A stretch of DNA of 49,592 bases from Bacteroidota bacterium (GTDB taxonomy: Bacteria; Bacteroidota; Ignavibacteria; Kapaibacteriales; UBA2268), in the NCBI GenBank assembly GCA_024278075.1, contig JAJRTW010000073.1, positions 1 to 49,592 on the forward strand, read 5' to 3'. The notes below the pieces were generated by a model. It did no database searches and had not been told where the DNA came from. It was given only the letters and a program-made list of their open reading frames with translations. Below, in pieces: positions 1 to 7,221 of this stretch. The translations under genes and the position numbers were made by a program. How positions within the stretch are numbered: the stretch's first letter is position 1; every line of letters starts with the position of its first letter.

Positions 1-560
1 GAAGTGAGCAAAGCGAGCAGGGGGTTGTCCTACAATCTGCAAGGCATAAGGGCATAATAAATCCATTTCCTTGCACTTTCTAATTGAATAGTTTTCGTAA
101 TTACTATAACAATAAACATTTAGTACTTTTTGAGGGTAATCTAATTAGTTTTTTTTCATAAAACGTGCTTTTTTAAATCATGGCACGCCAGTTGCAATTA
201 GAAGGTATAAATGTTTAATATGTATATAAGAATTGTTCTTTCTAAATTAGTCATAACTAAAGTAATATTTCAAAGTTGATTGCAACAACGGTTAACACTA
301 AAGTAACTTTCAGTTAATTCATTTTCATTAACATCATTTTTTGTTGGCTGAATTTGCACTAATAGTTAGGTTGCAAATTGCTATAATGAAGTTCTTTACA
401 ATGTTCTAATTCTCAACTGCTTAGAAATACAAATAGAATATTTCTAACTATAGTTAGAGCCTTTCGCATAAGGCTCATTTAATCACCGTTTTATGGTTTT
501 TTTTAAACTTATATATAGATTCTCTAATTGTTTTTTTTCACTTTATTATAGGAGACAGTG
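1..560. other. AT-rich non-coding leader region
   Basis: No convincing gene lies in these bases. Frame 1 is open from base 1 to a TAA at 55-57, so the first 57 bases could be the tail of a gene cut by the window edge, but 18 codons are too few to judge. The rest is very AT-rich and ends in the ribosome binding site GGAG at 551-554 of the cytochrome gene. A TATAAT hexamer at 382-387 lacks a well-spaced -35 partner, so I do not call a promoter from it. Confidence 0.5.
444..476. promoter_or_regulatory. Palindrome plus hairpin upstream of the cytochrome operon
   Basis: Bases 444-457 form a perfect 14-bp palindrome (CTAACTATAGTTAG), the shape expected of a site for a dimeric regulator. It is joined directly to a 7-bp hairpin, GAGCCTT (457-463) pairing with AAGGCTC (470-476) around a 6-base loop. 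The position, about 85-115 bases before the start codon at 561, fits an operator or 5' leader structure. Function is inferred from position and symmetry only. Confidence 0.35.
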
Positions 561-1199
561 ATGAAGTATCTTAAATTATCACTACTGATTGTTCTTGTAA
601 TGGTTGTATGCGCCAGATTTAGCTATACAACTATTGTAGGATCAGCACACGACCTGAAGGCAAAGTCATATACCGACGAAGTATGTAATGTATGCCATAC
701 GCCTCACAATGCAAATACAACTGTATCAGATGCGCCATTGTGGGACCACACGCTTGCAACTACTTCTTACGGGCTTTACAGTTCGAGCACGTTGGACGCT
801 TCGATGGGCCAGCCCGATGGCACTTCAAAATTATGCCTGAGCTGCCATGACGGTTCGGTTGCAGTCGATAACTTCGGCAGCTCTTTAGGGGGCGCTGACG
901 CTAATGATATAATATCTGGCGATGCACTTATCGGAACAACGCTGGCAGATGACCATCCGGTATCTTTCATTTATAATGCTGGACTTGCAACGAGTGACGG
1001 TGAGCTTACAGATCCAACAACAGCAAACTCGGATTATGAAGGAACCGGCACAATCGAAGGAACTATGTTGTTTGGTACGGCAGGCTCAAAAACAATGGAA
1101 TGTGCAACATGCCACGATGTGCATGATCCGACTAACATTCCATTTTTGAGAGCATCAAATACAGCAAGTGCTATGTGCCTTACTTGCCATATTAAATAA
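561..1199 (+). CDS. Secreted tetraheme cytochrome c
   Basis: The protein has 212 residues, an N-terminal hydrophobic signal segment and four CXXCH heme-binding motifs (CNVCH, CLSCH, CATCH, CLTCH), so it should be a periplasmic or exported electron carrier. The first motif is followed by TPHN and the third by DVHD, as in doubled-CXXCH cytochromes. An in-frame GTG lies at 558, but the GGAG at 551-554 is spaced six bases from the ATG at 561, so I prefer that ATG. It is the first gene of a long same-strand cytochrome cluster. Two hairpins right after it suggest that part of its transcription ends there, which would make it more abundant than the genes downstream. Redox partner and localisation are inferred; the heme motifs are directly visible. 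Confidence 0.88.
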   Translation: MKYLKLSLLIVLVMVVCARFSYTTIVGSAHDLKAKSYTDEVCNVCHTPHNANTTVSDAPLWDHTLATTSYGLYSSSTLDASMGQPDGTSKLCLSCHDGSVAVDNFGSSLGGADANDIISGDALIGTTLADDHPVSFIYNAGLATSDGELTDPTTANSDYEGTGTIEGTMLFGTAGSKTMECATCHDVHDPTNIPFLRASNTASAMCLTCHIK

Positions 1200-1222
1200 A
1201 TGGTGGCAAACCATTTATTTAA
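1192..1222 (+). terminator. Terminator-like hairpin overlapping the cytochrome stop codon
   Basis: A 13-bp perfect stem (1192-1204 pairing with 1210-1222) closes a 5-base loop and is followed by a T-rich stretch. The stem is AT-rich, so its strength is uncertain. It includes the stop codon of the tetraheme cytochrome gene. Confidence 0.5.
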
Positions 1223-1246
1223 GTTTATTTCTAAATAACAATAAAA

Positions 1247-1269
1247 TGGGGCGATTAAATATCGTCCCA
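1247..1269 (+). terminator. Second terminator-like hairpin
   Basis: TGGGGCGAT (1247-1255) pairs with ATCGTCCCA (1261-1269) over 9 bp with one G-U wobble, around a 5-base loop. An AAAA run precedes it and TTATTT follows. It lies only 12 bases before the first possible start codon of the next gene, so it could act as an attenuator as well as a terminator. Confidence 0.55.
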
Positions 1270-1281
1270 TTATTTACAATA

Positions 1282-2358
1282 ATGAATATAGAAATGACAT
1301 ATAAATACTTAAAATCATCGTGCGGTTTTATAGCAATTGCATTAATACTTCTGTCTTGTTCATCGGATGCAACGAAAAAGAAAAATGTACTTGTATTTCC
1401 ATCGCCGCCGTCTCCGCCAAAGATTCAATACTTGACGAGCATAAGCAGTTCGAGAGACATAACAGGCCAAAGATCCGGATTCGAAAGATTGTTCCTGGGC
1501 AAAAGGAAATCCATACCGATTAAGAAACCGTATGGATTAAGCATATTTGGTGGAAATATATTTGTCTGCGACACGCAAGCCGACGCAATTGAAGTAATCG
1601 ACCTTGAAGCCAAGGATTTCTATTACTTCTATCCGGTTGGGAGCGGAAAGCTAAAGAAACCGATGAATTGTGCTGTCGATGCCGACACAGTGTTATATGT
1701 AGTTGACGTGAGCAGAAAGGATATAACCGCCTTTAGCAAAGACGGCAATTTGGTTGGGAAATATGGTGGCGAAGAATTAATAAAACCAATAGATGTATTT
1801 ATCCATGACGACAAAGTATGGGTATCCGACATCGATGGCCACAGGATTCGTGTTTATGATAAAGAAACCCGCGAGTTGCTATTTTCGTTCCCGGAAACCG
1901 ATGACAAAGAAGACGAGGAATTCCTGCATGCTCCAACAAATATTACTCTTGCAAAAGGCAAGATATACATCACGGATTTTCTTGATTTTCATGTTAAGAT
2001 TTTTGATTTAAAGGGAAATTTCTTAAAAACAATAGGCGGTTTGGGGCAAAATCTCGGCCAGTTTTCGCGTCCGAAAGGGGTGGCCGTGGACAGGGACGAG
2101 AATTTATATGTTGTCGATGCCGCATTTGATAATGTACAGATATTTGATAAAGACGGGCGGCTTTTAATGTTTTTCGGGGGCACTTATATTGGCCCCGGTT
2201 ATATGTGGCTGCCGGCTACGATATACATAGATTACGACAATTTGGACTACTTCAGAGAATATGTTGACGAAAAATTCAACCTGAAATATTTGATTTTTGT
2301 AACAAATCAATATGGCCCCGATAGAATCAGCATTTACGGCTTTGTAGATCCGAAGTAA
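1282..2358 (+). CDS. NHL-type beta-propeller lipoprotein
   Basis: The protein is about 358 residues. A basic N-terminus and a hydrophobic stretch end in LLSC, a lipobox, so it is probably lipid-anchored. The rest shows repeated blades of the NHL / six-bladed beta-propeller type, each with a pattern like IYITDFLDFHVKIFD or LYVVDAAFDNVQIFD separated by about 40-45 residues. Such propellers serve as protein-docking platforms; there is no heme motif or visible catalytic motif. It sits between two cytochrome genes and upstream of the predicted outer-membrane barrel, which suggests a structural part of the electron conduit. The open frame extends upstream to 1168 inside the previous gene, but the lipoprotein signal fixes the true start at ATG 1282 or ATG 1294. 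Neither has a clear Shine-Dalgarno site. Confidence 0.8.
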   Translation: MNIEMTYKYLKSSCGFIAIALILLSCSSDATKKKNVLVFPSPPSPPKIQYLTSISSSRDITGQRSGFERLFLGKRKSIPIKKPYGLSIFGGNIFVCDTQADAIEVIDLEAKDFYYFYPVGSGKLKKPMNCAVDADTVLYVVDVSRKDITAFSKDGNLVGKYGGEELIKPIDVFIHDDKVWVSDIDGHRIRVYDKETRELLFSFPETDDKEDEEFLHAPTNITLAKGKIYITDFLDFHVKIFDLKGNFLKTIGGLGQNLGQFSRPKGVAVDRDENLYVVDAAFDNVQIFDKDGRLLMFFGGTYIGPGYMWLPATIYIDYDNLDYFREYVDEKFNLKYLIFVTNQYGPDRISIYGFVDPK

Positions 2359-2387
2359 CGATTTGAAAATCTAATTAGAAGATTGGC

Positions 2388-2942
2388 TTGCTAAAAAGTA
2401 TAGTTAGAATATTTGGTGCAATACTTATTGTGAGCATTTACTCATGCTCGCCGGAAGAGAAGTACGACGCATTGTCTTTCTTCTTAGACGGTGTGCCGGA
2501 GCCAGGAGCAGAAGGCTTGGATACTTTAATCTCAGATACTACGAAATTTGCATCGTCGGCATCAGCCCGTAACCGTGTAAGGGCAAAAGTATACTACCAC
2601 CCCCCTTATAAAGACAAGGAATGCCCGGAATGTCATGTAAGATCGCAAGGCAACAGGCTCAGGGAGCCGATGCCGGGGCTGTGCTACCAATGCCACGATG
2701 ATTTCGCAGATGAATTCGCTTTCGTTCATGGCCCCGTTGTATCGGGGTTTTGCACCCAGTGCCATAATCCGCATACATCTAAATATAAGAAGCTGATGTT
2801 GCGCGAAGGCCAGGAGGTTTGTCTTTACTGCCATCTAAGGTCGGATGTTTTTGCCGGCGAAGACCACGAAGGTATCGATGATACCATTTGCTGGGAATGC
2901 CACAATCCACATGGTGGCGAAGACAGATTTATAATGAATTGA
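2388..2942 (+). CDS. Pentaheme cytochrome c lipoprotein
   Basis: The protein has 184 residues. It begins at a TTG codon, preceded by AGAAG, and has a lipoprotein signal ending in SIYSC, so it is probably anchored to a membrane by lipid. Five CXXCH motifs are present: CPECH, CYQCH, CTQCH, CLYCH and CWECH. Three are followed by NPH or similar, the doubled-CXXCH arrangement also seen in the larger cytochrome two genes downstream. It starts 29 bases after the propeller gene and ends 36 bases before the predicted outer-membrane barrel gene. By analogy with MtrA-like partners it could sit at the periplasmic mouth of that barrel, but this is inferred from gene order only. Confidence 0.85.
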   Translation: MLKSIVRIFGAILIVSIYSCSPEEKYDALSFFLDGVPEPGAEGLDTLISDTTKFASSASARNRVRAKVYYHPPYKDKECPECHVRSQGNRLREPMPGLCYQCHDDFADEFAFVHGPVVSGFCTQCHNPHTSKYKKLMLREGQEVCLYCHLRSDVFAGEDHEGIDDTICWECHNPHGGEDRFIMN

Positions 2943-2978
2943 CCGAGGGATGTTTGAATTCTTTGCAATTGTTCAGCT

Positions 2979-5018
2979 ATGAAAACATTTCATAAAATAT
3001 TGTTATTGATTTTTCTTTTGACAGTAACCAATACGACTGCTTTCGGTTTCGGTTTCGGATTTGGATTCAAGGCCGGAAGCAAGAATAATGAAAGTATTGG
3101 AAGAGGTGTGGGCAGCGGTGCGCTCTTTTCTATAGGCCCATGGCATATCAACAATATCAATGGCAAGTTAATGCTTCAGGGCTACTACCAGTCGATGACC
3201 ACATCTCTAAAAGGCGGCTTTAGCGATGCGCCAGTTGTATCCTCATTCATGGGTAATTTGAATCTGACAAGCAATAGCGTAGTTTGGCACCCCAAATTCA
3301 TGTCGATCGATTTAGACGCAAATTATAATCCCAACGCATTAAAGCAAACCTATAATATAACTCCGAATAATTCGCAATCATTAACAGCCGAAAGCATTAG
3401 GGCAAGGGTTTCTTTTTTCAACCAGCTGCCTGTAAATTTAGTGCTCACCAGCTCGTTCGGCCATGGATACACGAGCCGTGATAACTTCTCTGACTTTGAG
3501 TCCTTTCGCAGTAGCCATGGGGCATTTTTGCAAATCAGAAATTCAATATTGCCGATTACATTAGGCGCCAACACAAGCAAATGGGAAGAGAAAGAATTGC
3601 AAACCAGCCGAAATTCGTTCAACGAGCAAATTGGCTATAACCTGAACTTTAAAAAGCAGTTCGGCCAATATGACAAAACAACCTTTAAGTATACTTATGA
3701 AGACTTTTCAAGGCGACTGATGGTTGAACCGGTAGGCCTAAGGAACAGAATAACAAGGATTGATTTCAATAATAATCTTTTTATCGACTCGACAAAGGGT
3801 AGCTCCCTTATGAGCCATGTGAATTTTATTAATTCGAAAGGGTCATACGAAACCAAAGGGATCAATGCTTTCGAAAAATTATCAATAGTATTGCCGGAGG
3901 GCTTCAAAATAGTCACGGATTATCAATTTACAAGAGATGAGAATTACGGCAATATTGACACTCGCAATCAAATAAACGGACAGATTGATCATCAGCTCTA
4001 TCGCAGCCTGAATACTTTCGTTAGCTATTCGGTTCAGGATATTAACAATACCGGATATGACGAAGCGGGCAATACCATTAGAGCGGGTTTTAATTATAAC
4101 AAACTGATTCCCAGCGGGCTGCTTCGCCTTAATTATAGTTATAGCAAACTTACCACTGCCAGGAAAACAAAAGATATATCGAGGTTTTATAGAAAAGAAG
4201 AGCATGTTTTAGATGATTCCGGGATTGAATTCTTAGATAATCCTTATGTAAATATTGGTTCTGTCAGAGTAATGGACGAATCGCTTACGATTGTCTATGT
4301 TGAAGGAATTGATTATTTACTAATCCCAAGCCCGGGGGGTGAATACCTGGAAATCCGGCGGCTGCCGGGCGGCATGATAGCAGAGGGCCAAACTGTGTTT
4401 ATCGATTACGAGTCCACAAGGAATCTTCCATATTCATTCGGATCGCTGAATCATAATTTCGGTGGCAGAATCATATTATTCGATAGGGTAATCGAAGCAT
4501 ATTATTCCGGAGTCGAAAGAAATTTTTCGGATGTTGTCAATCCCGAAGCCAATGTATTTAAAGTAATATCTCAAAGTATCTACGGTTTTAAATTTAATTA
4601 TAATGATATTTCGGGCGGTGCCGAAATTGATATATTGGAATCGAATATCATACCCTATAGTTCAACAAGATTCTTTGTAAATTATTTTGATAATATTTCC
4701 AATGGCCTTAACTTCTCGCTTAACGCATCTTATAAAGACACTAAATTAACAGAAGTGAATCAATCCTATCAATCGGCTTCCGTATCGGCAAGCGCAAACT
4801 ACCAGCTCAACAATAAAACCAATGTCAAGATTAATTCGGGATATTCTTATCAACGATGGATCGACAGAGGAATGAATGTATTTAATACAAGAGGAGAAAT
4901 AACTTATAAATACTTACAAATTTTCTTAACTTTGGGCGTTCAATATTTTGATCGGGATTATTATACCGAGAAAGTAAATTTCCAGGATGTTTTCTTAAGA
5001 ATTGAGCGAAGGTTCTAA
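2979..5018 (+). CDS. Predicted outer-membrane beta-barrel of a porin-cytochrome conduit
   Basis: The protein has 679 residues. A cleavable signal peptide is followed by a long run of alternating polar and hydrophobic segments rich in Tyr, Phe, Asn and Ser, with no hydrophobic helices, and the last residue is Phe (…RIERRF), all typical of an outer-membrane beta-barrel. The size suits a barrel of 20 or more strands, in the range of MtrB/PioB-type porins, although I see no clear sequence match to those families. It lies between a pentaheme lipoprotein and a large multiheme cytochrome, the gene order expected of a porin-cytochrome electron conduit. The signal region carries an odd run of Phe-Gly dipeptides. 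The barrel call is fairly safe; the conduit role is an inference from neighbours. Confidence 0.7.
   Translation: MKTFHKILLLIFLLTVTNTTAFGFGFGFGFKAGSKNNESIGRGVGSGALFSIGPWHINNINGKLMLQGYYQSMTTSLKGGFSDAPVVSSFMGNLNLTSNSVVWHPKFMSIDLDANYNPNALKQTYNITPNNSQSLTAESIRARVSFFNQLPVNLVLTSSFGHGYTSRDNFSDFESFRSSHGAFLQIRNSILPITLGANTSKWEEKELQTSRNSFNEQIGYNLNFKKQFGQYDKTTFKYTYEDFSRRLMVEPVGLRNRITRIDFNNNLFIDSTKGSSLMSHVNFINSKGSYETKGINAFEKLSIVLPEGFKIVTDYQFTRDENYGNIDTRNQINGQIDHQLYRSLNTFVSYSVQDINNTGYDEAGNTIRAGFNYNKLIPSGLLRLNYSYSKLTTARKTKDISRFYRKEEHVLDDSGIEFLDNPYVNIGSVRVMDESLTIVYVEGIDYLLIPSPGGEYLEIRRLPGGMIAEGQTVFIDYESTRNLPYSFGSLNHNFGGRIILFDRVIEAYYSGVERNFSDVVNPEANVFKVISQSIYGFKFNYNDISGGAEIDILESNIIPYSSTRFFVNYFDNISNGLNFSLNASYKDTKLTEVNQSYQSASVSASANYQLNNKTNVKINSGYSYQRWIDRGMNVFNTRGEITYKYLQIFLTLGVQYFDRDYYTEKVNFQDVFLRIERRF
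3041..3069 (+). repeat. In-frame hexanucleotide repeat (Phe-Gly) after the signal peptide
   Basis: Repeats of TTCGGT/TTTGGA at 6-base spacing encode four to five Phe-Gly dipeptides just after the hydrophobic core of the barrel's signal peptide. Changes in repeat number would keep the frame and only lengthen or shorten this segment. Confidence 0.6.
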
Positions 5019-5024
5019 TACCTT

Positions 5025-7097
5025 ATGATCAAAAGGGCATTAATATTAATATTAGTATTAATAGGAATAGGAATAGGAATAGTAATAGGAATTGCCTCGT
5101 TAGCAATCTTAGCTTTTCCAAAGCCCCAAGAAGATTCCGAAGAATTGTCTTGCACATTGTCAGGCTGCCACGAAGACTATATCAAATATAAAGTGCTGCA
5201 CTCGCCAAGCCAGGATGATTGCACTAACTGCCACGAAGCCAGCGGCAGCCAGCACCCGGCCACCCCCGGCAATGAGTTTGCATTAACCTCCGCCCAACCG
5301 GAACTATGCTACGATTGCCATGACCCAAAGAATGAAAAGAAGGTTGTCCATGCGCCGGTTTCAGATGGTGATTGCACCACCTGCCATTCGCCCCACGGAT
5401 CGTCGCAAAATTTTATGCTGCTGCAGGCCGATGATGAGTTTCTGTGCTATAACTGCCACGACTTCGATACATCCAAAAAAAATCGTAAGCACAGCCCTTT
5501 TGAAGAAAAGGAATGTATGAACTGCCACAATCCTCATCAGTCCGACAATGCGTCTTTATTAAATCTGCCCTCGCCGGATTTATGTTTCGAATGCCATGAT
5601 AAATTAGAGCAGGAAAACCTGCATCCGCCCTACGAAGAGGATTGTATTAATTGCCACAATCCGCATACCTCGCCGGTTGAGTTTTTGCTGAACGAACATC
5701 AACCCGAGCTATGCTATGAATGCCACGACAGAAAAGACGAGCAAAAAGTTGTTCACGGGCCGGTTCTGGAAGGCAAATGCACCTTGTGCCACAACCCGCA
5801 CGGAGCCGACAGGGAAAATTTTCTGACTAACGATGATACTAAAATGTGCTTGAATTGCCATAGAAGAACAATTAAAGTGAAAGACAGGAAAATCCCAAAC
5901 ATAAAAAGGAAAATGAGCCGTAAGTATCCACACGACCCCGTTGAGAATGACGGATGCCTGACATGCCATTTCCCGCATGGCTCCGAATATAGCAACCTTC
6001 TGAATGCTAAGTTCGAAACAACAAGCTATGTGTTGGGTGCCGAGCAATCATTCGAATTATGTTTCGGCTGCCATGATTCCGAAATGTTCGAAAAAGACAG
6101 CACCTCTACGGCAACAAATTTCAGGGACCAAACACGCAATCTTCACTATCTTCATATTAATCTAAACAAAGCCAGAAATTGTATTTTATGCCATGACGTG
6201 CATGGCTCTGATTCACCGTACCTAATAAGAGATGAAGTTACATTCGGCAAATGGCAACTCCCGATTAATTATACTGCTTCGGATAATGGCGGTTCCTGTT
6301 TCCCGGGCTGCCATGCCCGCAAAGATTATAATCAGTATATTGCCAAAGTCTTTGTGGACGGAAGCATTAAGGGAATCATTAATATTACTGATACTAAGGG
6401 TATGCCCGAGGTGCCTACAATAACTATCAGAATCAGAAATACTAAAAAAACTTTTGACAAAACATTGTCGATCAAAGCCGGATCGGAATTCGAATTGGGC
6501 GATATCCCCCCCGGCGATTACATGGCAATGCTGGATCAGGCGCAGATAAATGATTTGCAGCTAATGGCAAATACTTTAAATCGGGTGTTCACTATTAAAA
6601 AATCGACAATTGGCGATTTGGTTGAAAACCTGAACTTCGAACTAAAACCCGTGCCGATAGCCGTTAAAGGGGATGAAATAGATAACCTGCCGGACCCGGA
6701 AGGCCTGGCCGAGATGATTGCCGACCTGAAGCAATATAAAAATAAAACACTAAAGAACTATACTAAATCATTTTATTTCAAGCCCTTCAGAAGTGCGGCG
6801 CTAAGCAATGAAGCAAAGAAGTACTTAAAAACAATTGCCGAATTTATGAAGAAAAATCCGAAAACCGAAATAGGAATTATTGGCCATACCGATAATTTTG
6901 GTGCATTGATGGAAAACCAATCACTTTCCGATAAAAGAGCTAAAATAATTTTAGATTATATGATTGAAAACGGAATTGCCAAAAGCAGGCTCCACCAAAG
7001 GGGGCTGGGAGCCCGCAGCCCGGTGGCCAGCAATGATACTCCCGAAGGAAGTAATAAGAACAACCGGGTTGAAATCAGGCTGTTCGAAGCTGAATAG
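5025..7097 (+). CDS. Multiheme cytochrome c (15 candidate hemes) fused to an OmpA domain
   Basis: The protein has 690 residues. Residues 5-31 form a hydrophobic signal or membrane anchor. Residues 43-430 carry 13 CXXCH motifs plus two unusual ones, CX4CH (C43-H49) and CX3CH (starting at C425), many in doubled-CXXCH repeats with NPH after the motif. Residues about 440-560 look like a small beta-sandwich. The last 110 residues form an OmpA-like domain with the typical GHTDN and NRVEIRL motifs, which in known families binds peptidoglycan. The cytochrome would therefore be held at the cell wall and could bridge the periplasm. The gene starts 6 bases after the barrel gene, which suggests translational coupling. 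The domain order is visible in the sequence; the bridging role is inferred. Confidence 0.85.
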   Translation: MIKRALILILVLIGIGIGIVIGIASLAILAFPKPQEDSEELSCTLSGCHEDYIKYKVLHSPSQDDCTNCHEASGSQHPATPGNEFALTSAQPELCYDCHDPKNEKKVVHAPVSDGDCTTCHSPHGSSQNFMLLQADDEFLCYNCHDFDTSKKNRKHSPFEEKECMNCHNPHQSDNASLLNLPSPDLCFECHDKLEQENLHPPYEEDCINCHNPHTSPVEFLLNEHQPELCYECHDRKDEQKVVHGPVLEGKCTLCHNPHGADRENFLTNDDTKMCLNCHRRTIKVKDRKIPNIKRKMSRKYPHDPVENDGCLTCHFPHGSEYSNLLNAKFETTSYVLGAEQSFELCFGCHDSEMFEKDSTSTATNFRDQTRNLHYLHINLNKARNCILCHDVHGSDSPYLIRDEVTFGKWQLPINYTASDNGGSCFPGCHARKDYNQYIAKVFVDGSIKGIINITDTKGMPEVPTITIRIRNTKKTFDKTLSIKAGSEFELGDIPPGDYMAMLDQAQINDLQLMANTLNRVFTIKKSTIGDLVENLNFELKPVPIAVKGDEIDNLPDPEGLAEMIADLKQYKNKTLKNYTKSFYFKPFRSAALSNEAKKYLKTIAEFMKKNPKTEIGIIGHTDNFGALMENQSLSDKRAKIILDYMIENGIAKSRLHQRGLGARSPVASNDTPEGSNKNNRVEIRLFEAE
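5060..5093 (+). repeat. Hexanucleotide repeat in the N-terminal anchor of the OmpA-cytochrome
   Basis: AGGAAT repeats in tandem (with one variant) encode the Gly-Ile run in the membrane anchor of the downstream cytochrome. It is a second in-frame hexamer repeat in the leader part of an adjacent gene. Confidence 0.6.
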
Positions 7098-7110
7098 ATT
7101 TTTTTCTGTT

Positions 7111-7200
7111 ATTGAATGAGCAATAAGAATATTGAATGAACAATAAGACTATGGCATAAACAATAAGACTATGGCATAAACAATAAAGAAATGCTAAATA
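7111..7200 (+). repeat. 20-bp tandem repeats between the OmpA-cytochrome and ccmF
   Basis: Four units of 20 bp (7111-7130, 7131-7150, 7151-7170, 7171-7190) plus a half unit share the core CAATAAG. Bases 7141-7160 and 7161-7180 are identical. The array fills nearly the whole gap before the heme lyase gene and has no spacers, so it is a minisatellite and not a CRISPR array. Confidence 0.75.
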
Positions 7201-7221
7201 TCCATATTATAACCCTTGCCA

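Noticed and set aside
7111-7200. Repeat array considered as CRISPR
   Set aside because: Units are back-to-back without spacers and no cas gene is near.
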